A stretch of DNA of 64,000 bases from Paenibacillus auburnensis (GTDB taxonomy: Bacteria; Bacillota; Bacilli; Paenibacillales; Paenibacillaceae): the NCBI RefSeq assembly GCF_927798115.1, contig NZ_CAKMMG010000014.1, forward strand, positions 23,930-87,929, written 5' to 3'. Below are positions 8,825-17,104 of this stretch, piece after piece; positions within the stretch are counted from its first letter, which is position 1, and each line of letters opens with the position of its first letter. The position numbers and the translations under genes are program-made. The notes below the pieces were generated by a model. It was not told the DNA's origin and did not search any database. It saw nothing but the letters and a program-made list of their open reading frames with translations.

Positions 8825-10981
8825 ATGGCCATTTGGGTACAGGAAGACAAGGGGACATTTCATTTACAGAGCAAGGGTATGAGTTATATTATCGGTCTTT
8901 TTAATAACTATCCGATGCACGTGTATTGGGGCAAAAAACTGCGCCATGACAGCAATCTGGAGGGCTTGCCGCATCTGGGGGTGGGCACTGCGCTGGACCG
9001 GCTTCCGCAGGAATATCCGCAGTACGGCACAGGCGATTACCGTGTACCGGCTTATCAGGTCAAGCTGACGGACGGCACGCGGATTACGGAGCTACACTAT
9101 ACCGGTTACCGTGTACTGCCGGGCAAGCCGCAGCTTGCCGGACTTCCGTCCGTGTATGTGGAATCCCCGGAAGAAGCGGATACGCTGGAAATTACGCTGC
9201 GCGATGATTACGCGTCGCTGAATGTTATTTTGCGTTATACCGTTTACCGCGACACAGACGTTATTGCCCGCTCGGTAGAATTCGTTAATGATGGCCAGGC
9301 CCCGCTTGATCTGCTGCGGGCACTGAGCGCTTCCGTTGATTTTCCGGAGGACAGCCAGTTTGACCTGATCTATCTCTCCGGCGGCTGGTCGCGGGAGGCG
9401 AACCTGACCCGCAGACGGCTGGAACAGGGCACGACGGCGCTGCAGTCCCGCCGGGGAATGAGCAGCCATCAGCACAATCCGTTCGCCGCACTGGCTAAGC
9501 CGGATACCGACGAGCACCAGGGCGAAGTGTACGGCTTCTCACTGGTCTACAGCGGCGGATTCGCGGCTGAAGCTGAAGTGGATGCCTTCGGACATACCCG
9601 ACTGTGCATGGGTCTGAATCCTTTTGATTTCTCCTGGCGTTTGGCTCCGGGCGAAAGCTTCCAGACTCCTGAAGTCGTTATGGTCTACTCGAATGAAGGT
9701 CTCGGAGGCATGTCGCGGACGTATCACCGCCTGTACCGTACGCGCCTGGTGAGAGGAACATTCCGTGATAAGGAACGGCCAATCCTCGTGAATAACTGGG
9801 AAGCGACCTACTTCAATTTCAATGCCGACAAGCTGGTAGACATTGCCGCCGAAGGCTCGAAGCTGGGCATTGAGCTGTTCGTGCTTGACGACGGCTGGTT
9901 CGGCAAGCGCGATGCCGACAACTCCTCGCTCGGCGACTGGACCGAGGATCTGCGCAAACTGCCGGGTGGACTGGCCGATGTGGCGAAGCGGGTCAACGAC
10001 CTCGGCATGCAGTTCGGCCTTTGGGTAGAGCCGGAAATGATCTCGCCGGATAGTGATCTGTACCGCGCCCATCCGGACTGGTGCCTCCATGTGCCGGGAC
10101 GCCGCCGCACCGAAGCTCGCTGGCAGCTGGTGCTCGATCTTACACGTGCAGAAGTACGCGAGTATGTTTACAATGCACTGAGCAAAATCTTTTCCACGGT
10201 GCCGATTGCCTATGTTAAATGGGATATGAACCGCAACCTGACGGAGATCGGCTCGGCAGAACTGCCGGCGGAGCGCCAGGGCGAAACCGCCCACCGCTAT
10301 GTGCTGGGGCTGTATGAGCTGATCGAGCGTCTGACGGCAGACTTCCCGAATATTCTGTTCGAAAGCTGCTCCAGCGGTGGCGGACGTTTTGACCCGGGTA
10401 TGCTCTACTACATGCCGCAGACCTGGACAAGCGATGACACCGATGCGGCGGAACGCCTGAAGATCCAGTACGGCACCAGTCTGGTGTATCCGGTGAGCGC
10501 AATGGGCGCACATGTCTCCGCAGTGCCGAATCACCAGGTTGGCCGTGTTACGCCGCTGTCCTTCCGCGGGGATGTCGCCATGTCCGGCAACTTCGGCTAT
10601 GAGCTTGATCTGACGAAGTTCACCGAAGAGGAGAAAGAGCTCGTTAAAGAGCAGGTAGCAAATTACAAGGAAATCCGCGGCCTTGTGCAGCAGGGAAATC
10701 TGTACCGCCTGCAAAGCCCGTTCGAGGGTAATGAAACGGCTTGGATGTTCGTCTCGGACGATCAGAGCGAAGCACTTGTCTATTACTTCCGGGTCATGGC
10801 TGTGCCTTACCCGGCGCGCCGGACACTGAAGCTCCGGGGACTCAACCCGGACACCGATTACACGGTGCTGGGAAGCGGCGAAGCCTTCGGCGGCGACCGG
10901 CTGATGCAGGCCGGCTTGGCGCTGCCTGACATCCAGCGCGACTATGTGAGCGGATGCTTCCACCTGAAGGCACAAGCTTAA
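8825..10981 (+). CDS. GH36 alpha-galactosidase
   Basis: Cytoplasmic alpha-galactosidase of 718 residues, close to the usual 720-740 for the tetrameric bacterial GH36 group. It splits terminal alpha-1,6-galactose from raffinose-family sugars or galactomannan fragments. An N-terminal beta domain (to about 320) precedes the TIM barrel, which carries VLDDGWFGKRD and the nucleophile Asp of YVKWDMNRN near residue 467. The acid/base Asp lies in WTSDDTDAAER near 537, and SCSSGGGRFDPG is the conserved Cys-containing loop. ATG at 8825 follows an AGGAGAGAAGGA site. It lies downstream of the beta-mannosidase gene on the same strand, but 235 bp of repeat sequence separates them, so co-transcription is likely yet unproven. 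A strong terminator follows. Confidence 0.95.
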   Translation: MAIWVQEDKGTFHLQSKGMSYIIGLFNNYPMHVYWGKKLRHDSNLEGLPHLGVGTALDRLPQEYPQYGTGDYRVPAYQVKLTDGTRITELHYTGYRVLPGKPQLAGLPSVYVESPEEADTLEITLRDDYASLNVILRYTVYRDTDVIARSVEFVNDGQAPLDLLRALSASVDFPEDSQFDLIYLSGGWSREANLTRRRLEQGTTALQSRRGMSSHQHNPFAALAKPDTDEHQGEVYGFSLVYSGGFAAEAEVDAFGHTRLCMGLNPFDFSWRLAPGESFQTPEVVMVYSNEGLGGMSRTYHRLYRTRLVRGTFRDKERPILVNNWEATYFNFNADKLVDIAAEGSKLGIELFVLDDGWFGKRDADNSSLGDWTEDLRKLPGGLADVAKRVNDLGMQFGLWVEPEMISPDSDLYRAHPDWCLHVPGRRRTEARWQLVLDLTRAEVREYVYNALSKIFSTVPIAYVKWDMNRNLTEIGSAELPAERQGETAHRYVLGLYELIERLTADFPNILFESCSSGGGRFDPGMLYYMPQTWTSDDTDAAERLKIQYGTSLVYPVSAMGAHVSAVPNHQVGRVTPLSFRGDVAMSGNFGYELDLTKFTEEEKELVKEQVANYKEIRGLVQQGNLYRLQSPFEGNETAWMFVSDDQSEALVYYFRVMAVPYPARRTLKLRGLNPDTDYTVLGSGEAFGGDRLMQAGLALPDIQRDYVSGCFHLKAQA

Positions 10982-11003
10982 TAAGCATCTCAGGGAATGA
11001 GGG

Positions 11004-11033
11004 AAGCCAGGGAAACCTGGCTTCTTTTATTTT
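11004..11033 (+). terminator. Rho-independent terminator after alpha-galactosidase
   Basis: Perfect 8-bp stem AAGCCAGG / CCTGGCTT with a GAAA tetraloop, followed by CTTTTATTTT. It ends the beta-mannosidase/alpha-galactosidase transcript. Confidence 0.85.
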
Positions 11034-11039
11034 GTACGA

Positions 11040-11470
11040 GGGCAATATGGTGGTATGCGAGGTATTAGTGCGTTCGAATTCACTGAAGGCGGGCAATATG
11101 GTGGAATGAGAGGTATTATTGCGTTTGAATTCGCTTTAGGCGGGCAACAAGATGGAATGAGAGGTATTAGTGCGTTCGATTTCATTGTAGGCGGGCAATA
11201 AGGTGGAATGAGAGGTATTATTGCGTTTGAATTCACTGTAGGCGGACAATATGGTGGAATGAAAGGTATTAGTGCGTTTGAATTCGCTGTGCGTGGGCAA
11301 TATGGTGGAATGAAAGGTAAAAGTGCCATTGATTATAGCGTAGGCTGGCAATATCGCGTAATCAGAAGCAGGAGTGCCTTTGATTTCAGCGCACGCAGGC
11401 AATCTGGTAAAATGAAAGGTAAAGGTGCTTTTGAATCTGGCGTATGCGGTCAGATGGTGGCCGAGCGGTG
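11040..11470 (+). repeat. 51-bp tandem repeat, eight-unit array
   Basis: GGGCAATATGG-type unit starts occur at 11040, 11091, 11142, 11193, 11244, 11295, 11346 and 11397, exactly 51 bp apart, with a ninth partial unit from 11448. The first six units are very similar and later ones diverge. Because 51 is a multiple of three and the unit lacks stops, open frames arise by chance on both strands (11208-11480 plus, 11027-11329 minus); none has a convincing ribosome binding site, so I read this as non-coding. The rest of the gap to 11663 holds a promoter and nothing else that I see. Confidence 0.85.
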
Positions 11471-11582
11471 GAAATACTAGCTTTTATGGGCAAACGGGGC
11501 GGTTTTTCCTGATCAATCCACAATAACATAACGGTTAATGTTCGTGTTTTGCGTTACTTTCATGTTAGATTTAGCTTTTTTC

Positions 11583-11611
11583 TTGCTGGAAATACGATAG
11601 TTATGTATAAT
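11583..11611 (+). promoter_or_regulatory. SigA-type promoter
   Basis: TTGCTG (11583-11588), 17-bp spacer, TATAAT (11606-11611). It is placed correctly to start transcription of the DUF2294-like gene at 11664. Confidence 0.75.
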
Positions 11612-11663
11612 AGCAATTAATCTCGATGTGATTGTACGATATTCTGTTTTCGAAGGTGGTTTC

Positions 11664-12008
11664 ATGGCAGAACTGGAAAACAGCGAGCAGAAGAAGAAGA
11701 TGTGCCAGATCTACAATGAGATCTCCAAGGAATTGTTTGGTTTCGGGACGACCCTGCTCCGCGTAACTGTCGATCAGCGGGTCATTACCTTTCACGCCAA
11801 GCACCGCAGATCTCCCCGGTCGACCGCCCTTGAAGGCGAGGCGCCGGAGCTGAAGCAGGAAGTGGATTTTCGGATGTCGATGCTGTTTAAGAAGAGATTC
11901 AAGGAAAGACTTGAAGCAGAAATGGGCTTAACGATTGAGGTTCTGCTCAGGGATTACGATGCACCGACCCAGTGGGCTTTTACGAACATGATACTGGCCG
12001 GAGAATGA
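11664..12008 (+). CDS. Small DUF2294-like protein
   Basis: A 114-residue soluble protein. I set the start at ATG 11664 because GAAGGTGG lies about 6 bases upstream; an in-frame upstream start at 11628 has no such site. The sequence begins AELENSEQKKKMCQIYNEIS, has a central strand RVTVDQRVITFHAKHRR, and ends with the amphipathic segment FKERLEAEMGLTIEVLLRDY. Its length and its layout (N-terminal helix, beta strand, then a helix rich in Lys/Arg and Glu) resemble the DUF2294 family, whose function is unknown. It has its own promoter upstream and a terminator downstream, so it is a single-gene unit not linked to its neighbours. Confidence 0.6.
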   Translation: MAELENSEQKKKMCQIYNEISKELFGFGTTLLRVTVDQRVITFHAKHRRSPRSTALEGEAPELKQEVDFRMSMLFKKRFKERLEAEMGLTIEVLLRDYDAPTQWAFTNMILAGE

Positions 12009-12104
12009 CAATTTAAACATGATATTAGCGGATTTTTGCTTTTGATCTATCTTAAGCGAAGACCGTCCTTTTATAACGGGGTAGCTCTTTTGCTTTGTTT
12101 ACAC

Positions 12105-12148
12105 AAAGAAAAGTGTTCTTGTTCCTACAAGAATGCTTTTCTTTTTTT
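12105..12148 (+). terminator. Terminator after DUF2294-like gene
   Basis: A 17-bp near-perfect stem (AAAGAAAAGTGTTCTTG with CAAGAATGCTTTTCTTT, two mismatched pairs) and a 6-base loop, running into a T-tract. Confidence 0.75.
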
Positions 12149-12314
12149 TATGAAAAAATAAGGGGAATCAGAGGTTTATTACTAACAGGGGGTGCTGCTG
12201 ATCCGATTTACGCTGCCGATTGCTTCGATAAGAGACTGACAGAACATGCCGGATTGCAGGATGAACGCTGGATTTGTACACCTATTAGGACTACATTTGG
12301 GAGGTTATTTACTA
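12149..12314 (+). other. Leader region of purine operon
   Basis: About 165 bp between the terminator and the binding-protein gene. It includes AACAGGGGGTGCTGCTGATC near 12185 and CGCTGG / CACCT further on, which look superficially structured. I could not fit it to a purine or TPP riboswitch consensus. A GGGAGG site near 12299 serves the start at 12315. Confidence 0.3.
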
Positions 12315-13403
12315 ATGAAAAAGATCATGACTACCGGCCTTGCACTGGCCCTGACTTCTATGTTGGCCGCTTGCGGCGCAAACAATACTGCGACGAACAA
12401 CACCGGTACTAATAATGCGGCTGCACCCGAAGCGACAGCAGCGGGAGAACCGACAGAGCTGGTGATTTCTACCTGGGGCTTCTCGGAAGACTTCTTCAAA
12501 GAATCGGTCTATGCGCCGTTTGAGAAAGAGCACAATGTCAAAATTGTAGTGGAAATCGGAAACAACGCCGAGCGCCTGAACAAAATCCGTCAAGGCAGCT
12601 CCGATGTGGATGTGGTGTATTTGTCCGACTATTATGCGCAGCAGGCGATTAATGAAGGGCTGTTCGAAACAATCGAAAGCAGCAAGATCCCGAATATCCA
12701 GAACATTTATGATATCGCCAAAGCGCCGCTGGGTGCAGAATATGGCCCTGCGTACACGATCGGACGCCTGGGAATTGCCTATAATCCGGCCCTTACCCAA
12801 GGTGACGTAACTACATGGAGCGATCTGTGGACGAAGTTCGATAAAAACCTGGCCATGCCGGCAATTACAGCTACCGCAGGTCCGATGGTAGTAGATGCGG
12901 CATCACTTGCGGCAGGCAATGCGGACTTCAATGAAGATACGGCGTTTACAAAGCTGAAAGAGCTGGACAAGAATGTTGTGAAATATTACAGCCAGACCTC
13001 CGAGTATGTGAACATGTTCGGCCAGGAGGAGATTGCCGGCGGCCCGATTATGGAAATGTACTTCAAGGATCTGCAGGCTGCTGTACCTGATGCCAAATTT
13101 GTAGCACCCTCTGACGGCGCCTATGCCGTAATGAATACTGTTAACGTCGTTAAAGGCAGCGACAATAAAGAGCTTGCCGAAGAGTTCATCAACTGGCAGC
13201 TGAGTGAAGAAGTGCAGACAGCATCTGCCAAAGCCAAGGTGGATTCCCCGGTAAACACAAAGGTGGTACTGACAGCTGAGGAAGCGGCTGGTGTAACTTA
13301 CGGAACGGATGTTATCAGCAAGCTGCGCAAGCTGGATATGTCGTTCGTGAATGAGCACATTACGGAGTGGACCGACCGCTTCAACCGCGAGATTGGCGGC
13401 TAA
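12315..13403 (+). CDS. PotD/AfuA-like substrate-binding lipoprotein
   Basis: Binding protein of 362 residues for an ABC importer. The lipoprotein signal peptide ends at LAAC, followed by an Asn/Thr-rich linker (GANNTATNNTGTNN). The fold is that of the polyamine/iron-type group: LVISTWGFSEDFF at the first strand, DVDVVYLSDYYAQQAINEGL, and an EEFINWQLSEEVQ helix near the C-terminus. I chose ATG 12315 because the signal peptide starts there and GGGAGG lies upstream; a longer in-frame reading from 12246 would bury the signal peptide. It heads an operon with a nucleoside hydrolase and adenine deaminase, so the ligand is more likely a purine nucleoside or related compound than a polyamine. This substrate is inferred from context only. 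Confidence 0.85.
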   Translation: MKKIMTTGLALALTSMLAACGANNTATNNTGTNNAAAPEATAAGEPTELVISTWGFSEDFFKESVYAPFEKEHNVKIVVEIGNNAERLNKIRQGSSDVDVVYLSDYYAQQAINEGLFETIESSKIPNIQNIYDIAKAPLGAEYGPAYTIGRLGIAYNPALTQGDVTTWSDLWTKFDKNLAMPAITATAGPMVVDAASLAAGNADFNEDTAFTKLKELDKNVVKYYSQTSEYVNMFGQEEIAGGPIMEMYFKDLQAAVPDAKFVAPSDGAYAVMNTVNVVKGSDNKELAEEFINWQLSEEVQTASAKAKVDSPVNTKVVLTAEEAAGVTYGTDVISKLRKLDMSFVNEHITEWTDRFNREIGG

Positions 13404-13405
13404 GG

Positions 13406-14377
13406 ATGACGGGGCGTAAAAAAGTCATTCTGGATGTAGATACCGGGGTGGATGATGCGCTGGCCATTATGCTGGCGGTGACGAGCGGACAGCTCGACAT
13501 TGTCGGAATCACCACGGTCAGCGGCAATGTCTCGCTGGAGCAGGCAACTCTTAACACCTGCAAAATTCTCGAACTGCTCGGCGTATCCGGGCAGATTCCG
13601 GTCTACCGCGGAGCTGACAAGCCGTTAGTCCGCGATACTATGTTTGAGCATCGCGTACACGGTTCAGATGGTATCGGCGGTGCACTGGGCGATATGCGAA
13701 TAACAAAGCAGGCGGAAGCAGAGCGGGCAGAAGACTTCATTATCCGCCAGCTACAGGAGCAGCCAGGCGAGATCACACTGATTATGACTGCGCCGCTGAC
13801 CAACCTGGCACGTGCGCTGCACCAATGCCCGGAGCTAACTCAGCATGCCGCCGAGGTGATTGTGATGGGCGGCGTGGTGCAGGGCTTCGGGAATATCACA
13901 CCGACGGCGGAATACAACATGTACGTCGATCCGGAGGCCTCGAAGCAGGTGCTTGCCGCAGGGTTCCCCCGGCTGACGCTGGTCGGGCTGGATGTGACTC
14001 GCAAGGCGCTGCTTGCCGCGGAGGATATCGCGAAGCTGCGTATTCCGGCGATCCGGGAGTATGTAGAGAAAAGCACGGCAGACTACCGGCAGCGCTACTA
14101 TGAGCGCAACGGTGTGCAGGCGTGTGCCCTGCATGATCCGCTGGCGGTTGGCGTGGCGCTGAACCGCGGGTTCGTCACCACGCACGATTACTATGTGGAC
14201 GTGGAGACCCGCAGCGAGCTGTGCGACGGCCAGACCGTCTGTGATTTCCAGGACCGGCTGGGTAAGCCTGCGAATGCCGCTGTCTGCCTGGAGGTGGACG
14301 CGCCCGCTTTTCTGGAATGCTTCATTAATAGCTTGAACAGCTTGAACCAAGAGCCGAAGAAGGACGGGAGTCATTAG
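13406..14377 (+). CDS. Inosine-uridine-preferring nucleoside hydrolase
   Basis: Enzyme of 323 residues that cleaves the N-glycosidic bond of ribonucleosides, giving free base and ribose. The Ca-binding N-terminal motif reads DVDTGVDDALAI, and the family segments NPTAEYNMYVDPEA (here GNITPTAEYNMYVDPEA) and ALHDPLAVG carry further active-site residues. ATG at 13406 lies 2 bp after the stop of the binding-protein gene, so translation is coupled; an in-frame start at 13367 would overlap that gene. Its place inside a transport operon that ends with adenine deaminase suggests that imported purine nucleosides are split here and the adenine is then deaminated. It lacks a signal peptide, so it acts in the cytoplasm. 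Confidence 0.92.
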   Translation: MTGRKKVILDVDTGVDDALAIMLAVTSGQLDIVGITTVSGNVSLEQATLNTCKILELLGVSGQIPVYRGADKPLVRDTMFEHRVHGSDGIGGALGDMRITKQAEAERAEDFIIRQLQEQPGEITLIMTAPLTNLARALHQCPELTQHAAEVIVMGGVVQGFGNITPTAEYNMYVDPEASKQVLAAGFPRLTLVGLDVTRKALLAAEDIAKLRIPAIREYVEKSTADYRQRYYERNGVQACALHDPLAVGVALNRGFVTTHDYYVDVETRSELCDGQTVCDFQDRLGKPANAAVCLEVDAPAFLECFINSLNSLNQEPKKDGSH

Positions 14378-14378
14378 A

Positions 14379-15197
14379 ATGAACAAACGAGCCATATATC
14401 TGCTGCTGCCGGGCCTTTTGTTCCTGGCGGCCTTCATGCTGGTCCCGATTACGCTGACCATCGCCTCCACTTTCGTGCAGGACGGGAAGCTGACGCTGGA
14501 AGGGTATCTGCATTTTTTCCGCGACGGGTACTTTAACCGCATCCTGCTGACTACGCTCCGGGTAAGTGTCGTGACCACGCTGGTCTGTATGCTGCTCGGT
14601 TATCCGGCGGCTTATTATATCTCGCGGACCAGTGCCCGCAAAAAGAGCCTTCTGCTGGCGCTGTCGATCTTTCCGCTGTTGACTAGTCCCGTTGTGCGAT
14701 CCTTCAGCTGGATGATTATTCTCGGCAAAAAAGGGCTGATTAATTCCTTTCTGGTCAATACCGGACTGGTTGCGAAGCCCCTGGACATTCTCTATACACC
14801 TGCGGCCATGATGATCGGTCTGGTGCATCTGTTCCTGCCGCTGATTATTATCACTCTGCTTGGAGTGATGGAGAATCTGGATCATGAGCTGGTGCGGGCG
14901 GCACGCAGTCTGGGTGCTTCCCCGTTTGCCGCGTTCCGCAAAATCACCTTTCCCCTTACGGTGCCGGGGCTGATCATCGGCGGAATTCTGGTCTTCGTCG
15001 GCAGCCTCACGGCGTATACCACGCCAGCACTGCTTGGCGGTAAGGAACGGGTAGTATCAACCTTTCTGTATCAGAACGCGATGACGCTGAATGACTGGCA
15101 GGCAGCTTCAGTGATCGCTGTCATTATGATTGTTATTACATTTGTAGTGGTGGGGCTGATGAATGCCTGGGCCAACCGCTTAAATCCGAAGGGGTGA
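14379..15197 (+). CDS. ABC transporter permease (PotB-like)
   Basis: Permease of 272 residues with six predicted helices, beginning NKRAIYLLLPGLLFLAAFML. The EAA loop reads HELVRAARSLGASPFAAFRK, typical of the spermidine/putrescine/iron permease group. It starts one base after the nucleoside hydrolase stop region (TAG A ATG), so it is translationally coupled. It should pair with the product of 15202-15990. The substrate is inferred to be a purine-related compound from the operon. Confidence 0.9.
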   Translation: MNKRAIYLLLPGLLFLAAFMLVPITLTIASTFVQDGKLTLEGYLHFFRDGYFNRILLTTLRVSVVTTLVCMLLGYPAAYYISRTSARKKSLLLALSIFPLLTSPVVRSFSWMIILGKKGLINSFLVNTGLVAKPLDILYTPAAMMIGLVHLFLPLIIITLLGVMENLDHELVRAARSLGASPFAAFRKITFPLTVPGLIIGGILVFVGSLTAYTTPALLGGKERVVSTFLYQNAMTLNDWQAASVIAVIMIVITFVVVGLMNAWANRLNPKG

Positions 15198-15201
15198 GAA
15201 C

Positions 15202-15990
15202 ATGAAGGAAGGGAACCGCATGCTGTCACTGTACACGCTGCTGGTCTTTATATTTTTGCTGGGGCCGCTCATCATCATTTCTATTACTTCCTTTGAGCCG
15301 GGCACAGTCCTGAAATTCCCCCCTGAGGGCTTTTCACTGAAATGGTATCAGAACATCTTCGAGGTCAGCGCATTTATGGAGACCTTCAAGACCTCGATTA
15401 TAATCTCGCTGCTCGGCAATCTGCTGGCGCTACTCCTGGGTGTACCTGCGGCCTACGCACTGAGCCGTTACCGGTTCCGCGGGCGGGATACGCTGAATGC
15501 GATTTTCCTCTCCCCGGTGCTGATTCCCGGCATTGTGCTGGGCTTCACGCTGCTGCGTTACCTGATTGTCGTCTACGGGCTGCCGATTGTGGCCGGACTG
15601 CTGATTGGACATACGGTGATTATGCTCCCGTTTATTATCCGGGTTATAGCTTCAAGTCTTGAAAATTTCGATTTCGCGGTGGAGGAAGCAGCGCAGAGCC
15701 TGGGAGCATCGAGGCTGTACACGTTCTTCAAAGTAGTGCTGCCCAACATCCGTTCCGGGATTCTGGCGGCGATTTTGATCGCTTTTCTGGAGTCGTTCAA
15801 CAACGTGGATATTTCCGTCTTTATGACCGGTCCGGGGATCAGTACCCTGCCGATTCAAATGCTGACCTATGTGCAAAATTACTTCGATCCTACGATTGCC
15901 GCGATTTCTGTCATTCTGATGGTGCTGACGGCAACGCTGATGTTCGTCATCGAGCGGCTGATGGGATTCGCTTATTTTACCAAAAGATAG
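15202..15990 (+). CDS. ABC transporter permease (PotC-like)
   Basis: Second permease, 262 residues, with six predicted helices. The EAA loop reads FAVEEAAQSLGASRLYTFFK. The segment AFLESFNNVDISVFMTGPG is characteristic of PotC-type subunits. It starts 4 bp after the preceding permease gene; GAAGGGGTGA lies just upstream of ATG 15202. Confidence 0.9.
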   Translation: MKEGNRMLSLYTLLVFIFLLGPLIIISITSFEPGTVLKFPPEGFSLKWYQNIFEVSAFMETFKTSIIISLLGNLLALLLGVPAAYALSRYRFRGRDTLNAIFLSPVLIPGIVLGFTLLRYLIVVYGLPIVAGLLIGHTVIMLPFIIRVIASSLENFDFAVEEAAQSLGASRLYTFFKVVLPNIRSGILAAILIAFLESFNNVDISVFMTGPGISTLPIQMLTYVQNYFDPTIAAISVILMVLTATLMFVIERLMGFAYFTKR

Positions 15991-16020
15991 CCTATTAAAG
16001 GATAACGGAGGCATAACGCA

Positions 16021-17085
16021 ATGTCACTTTTAAGTCTTGAGCAGGTATCGGTTGCGTATGACAACCGTCTGATTCTGGAGAATTTCAATCTGTCGCTGGC
16101 CAAAGGACAGCTTCTCTCGCTGCTCGGCCCCAGCGGCTGCGGCAAAACTACCACGCTGCGGCTGATCGCCGGATTCCTGAACGCGGAAGCGGGGGCATTC
16201 ATGTTCGGCGGGAAGGATTACACCAAGATCCCGGTAGAAAAGCGCAATTTCGGCTTTGTGTTTCAAAGCTATGCGCTGTTTCCGCATCTGTCGGTGTATG
16301 ACAATGTGGCGTTCGGTCTCCGGCTCCGCAAGCTGAAGGAAGCAGAGGTGAAGAAGCGGGTAACCCGGATGCTGGAGATTGTCAGTCTGGGCGGCTTCGA
16401 GAAAAGACTTCCGGCTGCCCTCTCCGGCGGCCAGCGCCAGCGGGTGGCGATTGCCCGGGCGCTGGTCATCGAACCGGATCTGCTGCTGTTCGACGAGCCG
16501 CTGAGCAATCTTGATGCCAATCTGCGGGTGAACATGCGGGTGGAAATCCGCCGCATCCAGCAGGAGCTGGGCATCACGACCGTCTATGTCTCCCATGATC
16601 AGGAGGAATGCTTCTCGATCTCCGATCAGGTGGCCGTCATGAATAATGGCAAAATTGAGCAGCTCGACAAACCGTCCTCGATCTTCAAGTATCCGGCCAG
16701 CGAATTTGTGGCCCGGTTTATCGGGTTCGGGAACTTTATTGCTTTTGAAGGCCGGAATGATGAAGGTACAGACATTGAACTCAGCCGCGGAGCGCTGAAG
16801 TTCCTGGCGGCTAAACGGCCGGAGGGGCTGGGCAACACCGGATTGCTCGGGGCCATCCGACCTGATGATCTGCAGCTGTTTACGGCTATGCCTGAGCCGG
16901 GTACAACCCTTAACACACTGCCCGGAACGGTGCAGATCAGCACGTATCTCGGCCGCAGCTATCAGTACCAGGTGGAGACGGAACTCGGTGTATTCACCGT
17001 TAATCAGGAAATGGAGCAGCCTTTCATTCAAGGACAGCAGGTCACGGTTTATTTTCCAAAAGAGAAGCTGGTGCTGGTGCAGTAG
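16021..17085 (+). CDS. ABC transporter ATP-binding protein (PotA-like)
   Basis: ATPase subunit of 354 residues. Walker A is GPSGCGKTT (about 36-44), the Q loop is VFQSYALFPHLS, the signature is LSGGQRQRVAIARAL, Walker B is LLLFDEPLSNLD, and the switch His is in YVSHDQEE. A C-terminal TOBE-like domain (from about 275) reads GAIRPDDLQLF. Its own dedicated ATPase sets this transporter apart from the two sugar importers in the window, which lack one. It lies 30 bp after the permease gene with a GGAGGC site. In many genomes this type is labelled spermidine/putrescine-specific; the context here argues against that. Confidence 0.93.
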   Translation: MSLLSLEQVSVAYDNRLILENFNLSLAKGQLLSLLGPSGCGKTTTLRLIAGFLNAEAGAFMFGGKDYTKIPVEKRNFGFVFQSYALFPHLSVYDNVAFGLRLRKLKEAEVKKRVTRMLEIVSLGGFEKRLPAALSGGQRQRVAIARALVIEPDLLLFDEPLSNLDANLRVNMRVEIRRIQQELGITTVYVSHDQEECFSISDQVAVMNNGKIEQLDKPSSIFKYPASEFVARFIGFGNFIAFEGRNDEGTDIELSRGALKFLAAKRPEGLGNTGLLGAIRPDDLQLFTAMPEPGTTLNTLPGTVQISTYLGRSYQYQVETELGVFTVNQEMEQPFIQGQQVTVYFPKEKLVLVQ

Positions 17086-17104
17086 CGCTTCATAAGGAGC
17101 AGAC

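Noticed and set aside
9539..10975. Long open frame of 478 codons on the strand opposite the alpha-galactosidase gene
   Set aside because: It mirrors a gene with clear catalytic motifs and its own product has no recognisable motif; long antisense frames are common in GC-rich codon usage.
11027..11480. Overlapping open frames with 17-residue repeats on both strands
   Set aside because: They result from a 51-bp tandem unit without stops. No ribosome binding site, and the frames start and stop at divergent units.
12149..12314. TPP or purine riboswitch before the purine operon
   Set aside because: Only the GGGGTGC-like word fits TPP; the CUGAGA and GAACCUGAUCUGG parts are missing, and no purine-type TTTCTACC core is present.
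12315..17085. Spermidine/putrescine transporter PotABCD
   Set aside because: The family resemblance is real, but nucleoside hydrolase and adenine deaminase lie in the same tightly spaced operon, so I did not name the substrate as polyamine.
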